A stretch of DNA of 60,000 nt. Source: Owenia fusiformis. Lineage: Eukaryota > Annelida > Polychaeta > Sabellida > Oweniidae. A model generated the notes under the pieces. The model was not told the origin of the DNA. It did no database searches and saw nothing but the letters and a program-made list of their open reading frames with translations. Every line of letters starts with the position of its first letter. Position 1 is the first letter of the stretch. A program made the translations under genes and the position numbers. Shown piece by piece: positions 45,351 to 56,610 of this stretch. The stretch covers positions 20,915,915-20,975,914 of the forward strand of contig CAIIXF020000001.1 of NCBI GenBank assembly GCA_903813345.2, in the 5' to 3' direction.

Positions 45351-47313
45351 ATGTACCATTTGAAAGCTGCCACTTTGCATTACATAATCGAATGTGGAAT
45401 TTTTGCCAATATATTCTGAAAAAAGGTTATTTAAGAACTACCACTATTTTTGAGTAATTTTTGGCTAAAAATGTCGGCCATATTGGATTTTGACGTCATA
45501 AATGAAAAATACGATTTACATAAGTTATGCAAATTGGGTTGAAATATTGAAGAAGGACACTAACAATTTCTGTAAAATAATCCATATATTCCTATTAGCT
45601 CTTCTCTTCAGAAATCACGTTTTAAAATTTTTTTTTATTTTTTTCCAAATTTTGCCAAAATCCTTCAGTAAGGAAAAAAACTTTTATTGTCTTGTACATG
45701 TACCCAATGCACATAATGAAATGCGTGTGAGGAATAATGAAATCAATCTGAGCATACATTAATTTCTTTACTTTTGTCTACGAAGCAAACAATTATGCTC
45801 CGGATAAAATACAACTTCACCAAAATCAATTGGCTTATTTCCCCCATGACGTACGCATCTATTGTCCCGAGGGCAGAAACAAAACAGAACCGATAATTAT
45901 GAAAGAGTACCGACATATAACTGAATTGTTTAATTAATTTCAACGATTAACAGAGTCAGATCATCGAAACCAAAATTTCTCGTCAATCCTTGAATCATTA
46001 GAATAAATTGATGATCCAGTGCATGATATCAGTCCCTTTTGTTGATGGGGTTGGGTAGATATGCTGTGCAAGGAACTTTTTGTTGAAAAGATTGGATTGA
46101 TATACGATATACTCTGTAAGAGTTGATGACCGCATGTTCGGTTTTTCTCTGCATCATCATGGATCAAAGAGTAGTAACTTCAAAACTAGACTAGATAGTA
46201 CTGAATTACAAACTTAGAGCATGTCAGCCGGAGATAAACAGTCACCCATGTACAATTTGTATGTAGAGCTAAAGGCTTTTGATGTAGATTGCACAACGAC
46301 TTGAGATAACGTTACTAGCAATATACTCCGATTCTCCAATGTTATAAACACGATTAAGAAACGAGATGTAAGCATGCTATACATAAACATTACAAAACTC
46401 ATCTTTCAAAATGAGGAAAAAGTAACTAAAAAGAGATACACGTGTTTTGTTTTACGCTGAATCTGAAAGGTTTTATCCCAATTAGCGATCACTGGGTGAA
46501 CCTGTTAACTAGCGAGTAGCGAGTGATCTTCATCGCCCACCTGTCCTGCTACCGGGTAATATATTCCGGTAACTGTTTTCAGAACCCGTTAGAATATCCG
46601 CAGGCTTTTCATAACTTTTGAAAAATGACCCGACTTGTGTAAGAAGTTTGGCATTATATTCTTTGATGTTAATGGTTGAAGGGGATGTACATACGTAAAT
46701 ACATAACATCATTTTTAAAAAATTAGGCAAGTATAAAGGATAAAGATGCACTGAATACACCCGTTATAGACACCAAAGACGTCACTTATTAGAAAAAGTG
46801 AATGTTACACCCATTTGTTTTTGAAATCTTAACGGCAAAATGAGCACCAAACAAATGAGGTTGGAACCTGAAGCCTATGAAGTGTACTTTGTGTATTTTT
46901 CTACATGTGCAGGTACTCTAGACATGAACAAAGCACGATATGGATGAACTGATGGATATAACATAAGAAACGTGTTTGAAATATTTTATCACAGCATTCT
47001 CGGTGCTATATTAATTATCGAATTACCTGGTAATCACTTCATTAGATTCATCACTCGAAGTATTGGGTTGCACTTTCAATGTATTGATTTGCTCTTAAAC
47101 CAATTCACTCTTTGATATAACAATCACGGAAAGATGAAGCTAACTGGAGTAAGCCTCATCCAAAATGGTGGACTTTGTATTTGAGTCAGAGTCATCATCC
47201 GATTTCGGAGATTTTTTGTAGTTAAGTTATTTACAATTGAACTTTTATTAGCTTACGTGGCGAAATATTCTGAGTTCAGATAGTAAATATGAACATTGCT
47301 ATATGTTAAAGAA
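45351..47313. other. Intergenic, nothing recognised
   Basis: AT-rich sequence with no supported gene or structured repeat. Confidence 0.45.
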
Positions 47314-47953
47314 GGAGGGAAAGTATCGCAACAGATTTCGGACAGTTATATGCTGGATTTTGGCTATTCTCTGAGGATTTAAACAGGTGCATATGTTGGA
47401 TCAATGCATTACCTCCAGGGAAAGCACTCATAGAGATGATAAAATAATTTAGACTTTGAGACAGCGAAGATGCAAACAACCCACCCACATGTTTTTTCTG
47501 AAATGTTGTCCTGATTTTCAACCCCTTCCACTCCTGCTTTTTCAATTTATTTTCAACCCCTTCCACCCCTGCTTTTTCAATTTTTGTTGCATCAATATGT
47601 TGCGTTTTGACACACAGTCAACCCCTTTAAATCCTTCGGGGATTTTAAAGATATCCATTATGGGTGACCAAAATCAGCTGAAAGCAATGGATTGAATGAG
47701 TTTTCCCAATGGGAAATTAACATAGGAAATATTGTTTTCCACTTTATCTAAAAGGAATTACTTATTCCTGCAAAGGGGTTAACATGTGGGTGGGTTGTTT
47801 GCATCTCCCCTGTCTCAAAATCGAAATTATTTTATCATCTCTAGAAGTGCTTTTCTTGGAGGTAATGCATTGGTCTGACAACTGTATGCTCCTGTTTAAA
47901 TCCTCAAAATCCATCATATGACTGTCCGAAATCTGTTGCGCTACTTTCCCTCC
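47314..47953. mobile_element. Foldback element with about 180-bp TIRs
   Basis: The left arm 47314-47495 is mirrored by 47770-47953. Shared blocks include GGAGGGAAAGTA, GCAACAGATTTCGGACAGT, GAGGATTTAAACAGG, AATGCATTACCTCCA, GATGATAAAATAATTT and ACAACCCACCCACATG. The loop contains a 34-bp direct duplication of TTTTCAACCCCTTCCAC plus the following bases (about 47512-47580). It is noncoding. Confidence 0.8.
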
Positions 47954-47966
47954 TCCCGTTTATCTA

Positions 47967-49475
47967 GATGTACCAATATCATTGTGTTCTATACCCTTTG
48001 GATTCGTTCGACTTCACTTCTTAAAAGAGAGCAGTTTATAACTAGACTCTGCGAGCAGGGTAGGTGTTTTAGACATCAACGAACCGTTTTTGTAATATGT
48101 ATATATTACCTTACACCATCCCTTCAACAAAACGTAGCCACTAATGATCCAAACTCTACGTGTCCAATCCACAAGAAATCATTTGCGATCAATAATCCTA
48201 GGCCTGTACCTTTGTAGTTATTTACCATACCTTACCTTACCTTAGATAATAACATAAATCAACTTCCAACTGCAGACAGAACAAACGATATGCTGATTTA
48301 TGTATTTATACAATACAGAAACGCTATTTTTCATTGAATTATTTTCCTTTCGAGTTTTCCAAGATAAACGAAGAAAATAAATATGCTACTTAGAAACATC
48401 AACCTACCTCGATTGGTTTCGCAGTTACGACCAGACACGTTCCTTGTCTTTTTAATCTAAATCTGAAAGTACCCTGAGTGCAGATCTTGTGAGAGATGCA
48501 TTGGTCTCGGATTATTACCAAGATCTTCAAATGTCGACTTTCCTTATCCAATCTGCATAAGTTATCACTGAACCTCTCAAGATATTGTGAGTTTGGGCTG
48601 ACTCAGCCTCAGATATATATTTTATGCTGTTGAGAGCCTAATTTCTAAATGCAGTTAGGTTGAATCGATGGTACATGAATTATATTGCCATTATCTCGTT
48701 TCGCAAGCCGCGGAGTTTCACATTCAAGTGTTTTATTCAAGCTAAATACTCTAAATGTCTGTTGCCTGTCCTCTTCACCGCGAACCGAGAAGCAAGTATG
48801 GATCTTCAATTCGCTTTTCAGCTTATATGTAGTCTCTTTGTGTTTCTTTCTGGGAATCAATTAATGCAAATGTAAAACATATATAGCCGTCAGGACAAAC
48901 AACATCCGGTGCTTTAAGATTCCTAATAATTAAATACTCATGCAAGGTCGCAGACTATATTATACCCGGGGTAATACAGCGGGTGTGACGGAAATAAAGG
49001 TCCTCGGGTATCATTGTCCCCCTTCTATATCGATCTCATTGAGTTTAACCAAATGAGGTAATTAGTTGTAATTGGGGAAGTAAAGAATGGAGAACGGGCA
49101 TCTATCCGTTCTGCTGGTTCTTCACCCGATCCAATTTTACCACGACATTCTTATATTTAAATTCTACCTGTGATCTACTTGGAATAAAAGAATTTCTGTT
49201 TCACCTGAAACAGGGTGAGATCTCAGGGCTGAGAAGAAATGAGATGTCGTGGTTTATCACGATGTACTCTTTGCATTCGTTTGACTTCGTTTCTTAAAAG
49301 AGAGCTTCGTCTTAGTTTGTAACTAGACTCTGCGCGCTGGGTAGGACCATGGGCTTTCAATAGAAGGGTAGACAACTTCACTTTTGCTCGCGGAGTCTAG
49401 TTATAAACTGCTCTCTTTTAAGAAGTGAAGTCGAACGAATGCCAAGGGTATAGAACACAATGGTATTGGTACATC
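47967..49475. mobile_element. Foldback element with about 90-bp TIRs and a third internal copy
   Basis: The left end starts GATGTACCAATATCATTGTG and runs through TTCGTTCGACTTCACTTCTT, AAAAGAGAGCAGTTTATAAC and TAGACTCTGCGAGCA. It is almost exactly inverted at 49385-49475. A third, more diverged copy in the left-end orientation lies at 49261-49345, so the right end alone can also fold into a hairpin. No transposase was seen in the 1.2 kb between the ends. Confidence 0.75.
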
Positions 49476-49805
49476 ATAATTATGGCAATAGTAAAACTGA
49501 ACATTCCCCCACAAATTATATTTTTTATTGGATTGTGTTCTTGAATAATTACCCACAATGCAAAACTTGAAGAGAAAATGTTGATACCTCTTTTCCTTAT
49601 TGGTCTTTTTGTTTATTTTTAAATGAGATTAATCATATTTCCTGTTTTAATCAAATTCAAAATTGATTTTTCTTCAAGATATATGCTATAAACATATACT
49701 TTAATCCAAATATTACCAAAAAAGGAAGCATGGCACTGCTCATTTTAAAGTTCTCATGTACTATCACAGAGTTTCATACCATTCTAAATAGCATAGCATA
49801 ACATC

Positions 49806-50045
49806 AATGGAGATTTGGCCCAAGTTTTTTTTAAATGTCATGGAGAATGATTTAAATGACATAAATGTGTAAATCAAAACTATTATTGTAGGAAACATAT
49901 CACTGAATTCAAATATGCTATTAAAAAGAAAGAAAAGTAAGTCATTAGAGGTAAAATGTGCAAATCTCTTCAAATCTCATGAAAAAACGAGAATTAGCGA
50001 GATTTCAAAATCATTTAGAAACTCCTCTATTGAATGCCCATGTTA
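49806..50045 (+). repeat. Dispersed direct repeat, copy 1
   Basis: This block and 51236-51480 are diverged direct repeats. Shared landmarks in order are CAATGGAGATT, GTCATGGA, AAGTAAGTC, AATCTCTT, ACGAGAAT and AGCGAGATTTCAAA. They bracket the tandem-repeat element at 50550-50965. Whether the block is one duplicated segment or two insertions of one element cannot be told. Confidence 0.6.
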
Positions 50046-50549
50046 GGACGAATAATCGTCCCCTGTAACTTAGGTTAAGTACAACCCTGCTGTACTTAAG
50101 CGTAGCCAACTTATGTGCTGTCGAAAAAACACATTAATATTCACATTTTAAAGTAAAAATAAAATGGTAATGTTTTGAAATGTAGGCCTACTCCTAAAGA
50201 AAACTTCCATTATATCTTTTAAAAACACCTTTAAATCAAAACCAGGCCTAACAGTTCCAATTGCATCAATGTTTTTGTTAACTGCAAAAGTTCGAGTTGA
50301 TACGAAGATAAAATGTATTATAGAAATAGGGAAGTTGTGAAACTCAATCCAAAATCCTTAATCAGTCAGAGTTACCGTGTCTGCACGAGCAGTTGTATTA
50401 GGGCTGATGTGTCAAATCGATAGGTTAAGGTGGCCTCCGTAGAAAGAATGTATTAGGTGTTCCATCAAAGTATAGTAACAATGGTTCCGATATATAAGTA
50501 GTTAGAATACGGGAGTTTGTTTATAGCTGAATCATCATCATTTCAAAAT
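50046..50549. other. Spacer, nothing recognised
   Basis: No gene is supported between the direct repeat and the tandem array. Confidence 0.4.
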
Positions 50550-51035
50550 CATCTACAAGTTTTCAGAAGTTCAAATCTGACTTTATATTTAAGATTTGAC
50601 CTCCAATGACCTTTTCAACGTCAAAAAAAGGTTAAAAGGTCAACAATGTCCTTTTTCAACTTGCTTCAAATTGACCCAATTTTCTTTATAGAGTTTCTTT
50701 ATAGCTGAATCATCATCATTTCAAAATCATCTACAAGTTATCAAAAGTACAAATCTGACTTAAGATTTGAGATTTGACCTTCAATAACCTTCTCAAGGTC
50801 AAAAAGGGTCAAAAAATATTTTTTCAAAATCATCTACAAGTTCTCAATACTTCAACCCCCTCTGATTATAAATTTGATATTCTCAAGGTCAAAGAAATTT
50901 GACCTTCAATGACCTTCTCAAGGTCAAACAGGAAGATATCAGAAATTCAAACCTGACTTAAGATTGAACTAATAATATTGTAAGCAACTAGGTGTAGTGG
51001 TGACATTTTGTCATGTTAATGCCTTGTTTGTTATT
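50550..51035. repeat. Tandem-repeat-core element, copy 2
   Basis: Three to four degenerate units of about 120-150 bp occur up to 50965, with CATCTACAAGTT, AAATCTGACTT, TTTGACCTTCAATGACCTT and CTCAAGGTCAAA. The array is followed by the same tail as at 18546-18630 (AAGCAACTAG ... TCATGTTAATGCCTT). Two copies sharing both core and tail define the element's right-hand end. Confidence 0.7.
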
Positions 51036-51235
51036 TTGGTCGGGTCAGACTGTCATAGAATGCCATGCAATAGTCATAGTTTATCAAAAAGTGTTGGTTG
51101 AATATGTCTAAAACTCGAATGGTACTGTTAATGTACATGTATATTGGGCAATGTAAATGTATATTGTGATTAATCATTGACAATTTTGGTTGACGAACTA
51201 ATAAACCAAGATTTTAAAGACTTTTATTATTGCAT

Positions 51236-51480
51236 CAATGGAGATTGGATCCAACCTTTTTTAGAAAATTTGAAGAGGTCATGGAAAATTATTTGAATAA
51301 GATAACTGTAAAAATCAAAGTTAGTAATGTAGAAAAGTTTTCCTAAATATGCGAAGGAAAAGTAAGTCGATAAGTGGATTAATTTGTTAATCTCTTAAAA
51401 TCCCAGAAAACGAGAATAAGCGAGATTTCAAAGCCGGAAACTCCGATTAAGAATTCCAATAACCTTTATAAGTTAATACC
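51236..51480 (+). repeat. Dispersed direct repeat, copy 2
   Basis: Diverged partner of 49806-50045 in the same orientation, about 1.43 kb away. It has the same order of conserved blocks and no coding frame. Confidence 0.6.
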
Positions 51481-51829
51481 CATGGTTTTGATCATGATTA
51501 AAACTTTCCATCATAATTGATACGAAAGCATGGGAGAGCTAAATGTAGCTGATCTGGTCTAGGACCCGGGGATTTGGGTAGGCTTAACAGAAGCCTTGTA
51601 AGTGGGAGATTTTAAGACGGCTCTAATAATGTACTTCGAGGCATAAGGCATTAATTCAGTCAGTTTGACGCATTCGAGACTGCTCGAAATTCTGAAGAGT
51701 AAATGAAATATGAATGTGCCAATCTAGATCCCTCATTTTCCAGATGAATTGAATGGTCTTAAGTGATCTGACATTAATAGACAAGTCTTCGATGAAGGCC
51801 TCTTTATCAATTCAATTACGACATGCTTT

Positions 51830-51871
51830 TCTAAACCAAGGACGTCTATAGATAGACGTCCTTGTCTAAAC
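51830..51871. repeat. Perfect hairpin flanked by 7-bp direct repeats
   Basis: A 28-bp inverted repeat (51837-51864; arms CAAGGACGTCTAT / ATAGACGTCCTTG, two-base centre AG) lies exactly between two copies of TCTAAAC (51830-51836 and 51865-51871). The arrangement is that of a tiny insertion with a target duplication, or of a transposon footprint in which flanking bases were filled in as a palindrome. Confidence 0.85.
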
Positions 51872-53714
51872 TAAGGCCAACTCATTTTTGGACGGCATTT
51901 CACCCCGTATAAAGAATTCTACACTCCCGCACAGAAGTCTAGCAATCTTAGCCCGATTGCCAAAGAGGGGTATGTATCTCCATTAGGATATAAATATATG
52001 GCACGAGCAAGCCGAATCCTTCGCGTTACGATATGTTTACTCTGCTCTTATATTATAAGAATATGGAAAAACTAAATATCAGGATGGCAACGGCGTGAAA
52101 ATAAAAAAAGCACAAGAGAGTCGAAGAGACTAACTGCCGAGGAACTGCCGGCTTGTGCAAAACAACAACAAAGGACCGACTATCGGAAAACGAACGGCGG
52201 AGGAGTAGCCGATTTCTGCTTAAAAAATTCAACCAAGTCAACAACAAAAATTCAACAAATCCGCATGGTTTATTTTTCACGAATAAATCGCTAAATGAAT
52301 AGGTGCACAGTATGGTAAAATCTTAACTTATATATTAAAAAGGCGCAACGTCAACAACGTGAGTCAATCTTTTTCGCTAGAAATCAAGCAGTGGAGGTAT
52401 ACATGACCTGTTATAAATGCTAATAAATAACATTTTTTCAAAATGTAGGCCTACGCTGTGTTATAAATTACTTACAAAACGTTGTAATTAATAATCGAAA
52501 TTAAAAGTGAACGGAGGGGGAGTGTAATTCAAGATAGCTTCCCCCCCCCCCATCCCACCCTCTGTTCACTGCAATATTTAATAATTACTTTTTCACAACG
52601 ACATTCATTTTGTTGTTTAACCATTATTCTTTCCACTATTTACACTATTATTCTTTACCACTTCTTGATAAAAATATTGACTTTTGCATGCTGGTGACGT
52701 TGCGCCTACTTTGTTAGATCTCACACCCTAGAAAGTAGAAACATACCAGTTTAAAAAATATAGAAAACCTTGTGGCTTTAAACACTCAGACATATCAGTT
52801 TTCATCTTGAAGAGTGAACTGATTGGTTGTGTAATGAACTTCCCAATTAATTAACTTGAACCTTAGGTGAAAATTGAAATTAAGATGGCCTACGTCTCGC
52901 TCAAACTTGTGAAAAAACTGTCCCTTGAGCCTACTTTAACCAGACTTATTCGTACGTTCTCGTTGTCGTTAACAGTCCATACTTCACAATTAATCAGCTA
53001 AAGTAACCTAAAGGAACGAAAACAAATTCTAAATTGAATCACCTTTCTTGAACCAGTACATATTGACTTGAAACATTATTAAGTCCCAGGCGAACATGAC
53101 AAATTCAAATTGAGTTAGCCTACAGAGTTAATGTTGATTTGTGATCCATCTCGGATCCTAATCAGCCCAAATTGTTTTGGGGTATCTTTGACTTTATTAG
53201 ATTTGACCACATCCCTCGCTAATTTATAATGTTTGCAAATGCCTGATTCCAAGTGTCAGCTTGCTAGACTCGCATATTGATCGTATTTGTTCTCGAGGAT
53301 TTGATACTTGTATTGATATAGTGAAAAATGTAAACTCCTATTCTGATAGGAGACCCTCTGCTTCTAAAGCTTGTGAACGGCTTTGATTTATCATAAGACA
53401 ATACATATTCCCTAAGTAATTGGCATGTATTTGAGGAATAGAGCTATTGCTCGTGTTCTTATTTTCGTTATAAACCGTGTTTCAGATTCGTGTCTCTATT
53501 TCAAATACTAAGTAGTGTTTGGTATGACATCTTTTCTATAGTTTTTAGCCTAGAATATTTCATACTTAAATATTTTTTCATACATGTCTAACCGGCTTAG
53601 ACAAAGTGCTGATAGGAGTTATTTATTTACAGGAATTTATATTCGGTTTTATTACGAGGGTCAATATGACATTTCCCAAGGGCAATATTGATTATTAAGT
53701 GGAAATAGGACAAA
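51872..53714. other. Gene-free stretch
   Basis: No gene is supported. An 11-base C run lies at 52541-52551. Confidence 0.45.
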
Positions 53715-53781
53715 TCCTTCAGATCGCTCGATTTTGTGAAAATGAATGAGACTGACGCGATGCCAACTGCGCTACCAAGGC
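53715..53781 (-). pseudogene. Truncated tRNA-Met(CAT) relic with intron
   Basis: On the minus strand this begins GCCTTGGTAGCGCAGTTGGC, matching the 5' half of the intact tRNA-Met at 53928-54015. It includes CAT in the anticodon position and a related, longer intron with CACAAAATCGAGCGATCTGA. Similarity stops just after the anticodon stem, so the T arm with the internal B box is missing and it should not be transcribed or fold normally. Confidence 0.75.
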
Positions 53782-53918
53782 AACATGTGAACGAGATAAT
53801 CATGTGACTAGTCAAGATGCTCCTTGATTTCTACAAAACTACTGTAAAACTTTAAAGAAAACACTAATCACATTTTGATCAGAACACAATGCTTTTGATT
53901 TGTACAAATCACTTCAAC

Positions 53919-53922
53919 AAAA
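53919..53922 (-). terminator. Pol III terminator of the tRNA gene
   Basis: TTTT on the minus strand lies six bases beyond the tRNA 3' end, the normal position and sequence for RNA polymerase III termination. Confidence 0.6.
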
Positions 53923-53927
53923 GTGCC

Positions 53928-54015
53928 TGCCCCGAGTGAGGATCGAACTCACGACCTCAGATCGCTCGGCTTTGTGATTATGAGACTGACGCGCTGCCTA
54001 CTGCGCTACCGAGGC
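53928..54015 (-). tRNA. tRNA-Met(CAT), elongator type, with 16-nt intron
   Basis: The minus strand folds as a complete tRNA. The acceptor is GCCTCGG / TCGGGGC with G-U pairs. The D arm has GCGC / GCGC stems, and its A box reads TAGCGCAGTAGG. The anticodon stem is TCAGT / TCTGA with loop CTCATAA and anticodon CAT (plus positions 53980-53982). The variable loop has four bases, and the T arm is GTGAG-TTCGATC-CTCAC containing the B box. Body sequence matches elongator tRNA-Met of animals rather than initiator. Between positions 37 and 38, the canonical intron site, are 16 extra bases (53963-53978, ATCACAAAGCCGAGCG on the minus strand), to be removed by the tRNA splicing endonuclease. CCA is not encoded, as expected. 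The sound fold and a terminator just downstream suggest a working gene. Intron-bearing elongator tRNA-Met is not the usual animal pattern. Confidence 0.88.
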
Positions 54016-54074
54016 AGATATTTACCTGCAGTTTAGAACTGTTAATCGTAGCTCCAAATAAATATATTCTATTC

Positions 54075-54215
54075 ACGCTGTTATACCATGACGGTTACGT
54101 CAAGGCGATTTGCAAATTTTTGCGGTAACGATAACAAAAAAGGCGAATGGGAAAGACAGTATGTCCCGGTCTTTCTCGACTGCAGGCAAGATTCACAGAT
54201 AAGAATTTCTTTTAA
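54075..54215 (-). repeat. Dispersed repeat R1, copy 2
   Basis: In reverse complement this matches 10141-10275 over its length, including ATCTGTGAATCTTGCCT and CGCCTTGACGTAACCGTCAT. It lies 60 bases upstream of the tRNA gene in transcription terms. It is noncoding. Confidence 0.7.
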
Positions 54216-55069
54216 GTATGAATGGTTATAAAGACTGAGTCAAATCTCCCAGGTGGTCTACAAGAAGCAGAATATAAGCTGTAAACCCGGTTGAGATATT
54301 AACTGTATTAACTGTAATTAAACTGTGTATAAACAAGCCATAAAATGACAAATCCAGAACAGGAACGTGGTGTATATATTGTAAATAATAGGGTTTCAAT
54401 TCCAACGTTAGACGACTTCGTATGAATTGTATGATTTTTATGGACGGTATTATTGTATTAGTTGACATTAGATATTTAGCGGACGGTTACGTGCATGACA
54501 CCTGTCAAGTCAAGGTTGATAGATCTGATAGACTCTTTCCATGTTATTGTTATAATGGGAAATATATTGGGATATTGAATTGCTTGTTCGTTTTCAGGAC
54601 TCGCAAGAGACGCTCTTGTTTGAGCCTCTAAATTGGCTTGCTTTATTGATTAAACCAATGAAAGTGAAAAAGATAGCAATGGAGAGGCGAAAGAAGAGTT
54701 AGCATCAAGTACTGATGAAGATGACAAAATTAATAACAATGAATCGGGGTTTCATATTTGAACAAGGTTGGCGTAATCGTCCATCGATTTTTTTGCGTTA
54801 CCGCAAATTCAAAATACATTATTATTACCCCAAGGTTGCTAGGCAATGTAGACCATGCTCTAACGACAAAAATAAACAAATTACTAATTTTTTTGTAGGT
54901 TTGAATTTCAAACTCGACATTTTTTCGCTTAAAGGGTTCCGATTAGCATCCCGTATAAAAACAATATGGCGGCTCCAGGCGAATCAACTGGATCAGTCCA
55001 TTTTTAAGAAATAAGGGGAGTGCTGTAAAATCCAGTTTATTGAAATTGTCTTTGAGATAAAGTAATCCG
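54216..55069. other. Intergenic, with an R1 fragment
   Basis: No gene is supported. A short, diverged relative of repeat R1 (GTTACCGCAAATTCAAAAT) occurs at about 54757-54810. Confidence 0.4.
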
Positions 55070-55147
55070 TTTATACACTGTGGCTAGTCGATCAATGTGG
55101 ATGCAGTCATGTATATGCAATGTTTCGTGGGTTCTCGCGTACATTAT

Positions 55148-55191
55148 AGTGAATGGGGTCGTTGAAAAAATATGACAGAAAATCGAGGTAA
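55148..55191 (+). other. Possible 5' leader exon of the left transposon gene
   Basis: Just inside the left TIR, sequence ending AAAATCGAG meets a consensus donor GTAAGT at 55192. Joining it to the acceptor at 55438 places ...TCGAG before ATGGAC, a good initiation context. The short ATGs in this segment are not in the downstream reading frame, so it would be mainly untranslated leader. Inferred from splice signals only. Confidence 0.3.
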
Positions 55192-55438
55192 GTGATCTCA
55201 GAGTTTCTACTTAACATATTGACTTGAAATCTTGCATACATATTCAATATACATAGTATGACAATGTCTGAAAGTTTCAGCTAGCATATTCCTGTAATAG
55301 GGAAGATATTTGAACAACATTTCGTAAACGTCAACATATATGTATCAAATGGATTCAACTATGTATCATTTGGATTCAGAACGGTAACAAATGGATGCTA
55401 TAATAAATTATGCTTTTATCATGATAATTTATTTACAG

Positions 55439-56079
55439 ATGGACAACTGGCCAGATTTTCTTTGTATTCATTGTTCGGATAAACATTCCTTATTCAGTGA
55501 AGTAATTAGCCACACCATTACAATACACCCTCATGAAGAATTGAAAATTGATAGACTTTATATAGACCCGTCAACTGGAAAATGCCATTACAGAAGGAAA
55601 AACTATGGTTTCATCCCTAATACTGTTAATTTGAAAAACGGGTCCATAACATGTAATGATGACAATGAAGATGTTGAAATTAGGTACGCCAATCAAGTGA
55701 ATTTAGAGCCCAAGAACCTACAACCCACTGAAATACCCACAGATCAAGTTTCAGAGCCATTAACATTCCTTGAAAGTGACAATGAGCAGCCAACAGATGG
55801 ACCATCTGTAATTAATCTTGGTGATTTTGTCAGCTCAGCTGAAAGAGCCTACAGATTCCTTGAAACAAATGACCCAAATTCAAGAATTATATCATCTATT
55901 TACAATTTTTTTGAAATCGTGGTAAGTGGAATCTTTCCAATTACCAATATAGGATTATTATTGTTTTTGGACACTGTGGACTATTTCACCGCTCCATGTG
56001 CCAAACAAGTAAGATACAGAAAAGAAACCAAATACTTTTGGTTCATGGGCTTTCGTCTGTTTCATGGGAAGTTTCTGAG
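55439..56079 (+). CDS. First coding exon of left transposon gene, C2H2 zinc finger
   Basis: The acceptor TTATTTACAG (55429-55438) is followed at once by ATG, and the frame stays open for 213 codons to a donor, GAG|GTAAGA, at 56079/56080. The predicted product begins MDNWPDFLCIHC and carries a CX2C-X12-HX4H zinc finger (C9, C12, H25, H30). A Pro/Asp/Glu-rich linker (about 100-145) follows, then a more hydrophobic, aromatic region (SSIYNFFEIVVSGIFP and LLLFLDTVDYF), and it ends ETKYFWFMGFRLFHGKFLR. I do not recognise the family. An N-terminal zinc finger inside a TIR element suggests a DNA-binding transposition protein, by position. The ATG at 55391 in the same frame lies upstream of the acceptor and would be intronic if splicing occurs. 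Confidence 0.6.
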
Positions 56080-56280
56080 GTAAGACTTCATTCATTTTTA
56101 CTTTTAATTCTTATGATAATAAAATATAACTAGACTTTAGAAATTGAACAAGTTCAATTTCAGACTCCAGATCTAGACTTTTTTAAGCCCAGTCATCCAG
56201 AATAAGCCGAGTCATCCAGAATAAACCGAGTCATTCAGAATAAGCCGAGTCATCCAGAATAAACTGAGTCATCCAGAAAA

Positions 56281-56610
56281 TGATGGATGAATGGATGAAA
56301 TAGGATGGACGGATAGAATAGAATAGGAAGGAATGATAGGATAGAATAGGAAAGGATGAGATAGAATAGAATAGCAAGGAATGATAGAATAGGAAGGAAA
56401 TGAAAGGATAGGAAGGATAGATAAGAAGGATAGGATAGGATAACATGGGATAAGATAGGAAGGAAAGGATAGAATAAGAAGGAACGATAGGATAGAGTAG
56501 GAAAGAAGGATAGGATAGAATAGGAAGGACAGGATAGAAAGGAAAAGATATGAAGGAAAGATAGATAGAAGGAAGGATAAGATAGGAAGGATGGGTGGAA
56601 GGATGGATGG
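56281..56610. repeat. GGATA-rich degenerate microsatellite
   Basis: About 330 bases composed mainly of GGATAGAATAGGAAGGA-like variants on the plus strand. Open frames on the minus strand here are low-complexity (S, Y, P, L) and are not genes. Confidence 0.85.

Noticed and set aside
44920-45363. Several overlapping frames on both strands rich in W, P, G and V
   Set aside because: They are translations of the AACGTTGGCC palindromic repeat, which is open in many frames because of its composition.
54715-55014. A 99-codon plus-strand frame
   Set aside because: It overlaps a fragment of dispersed repeat R1 and shows no domain.
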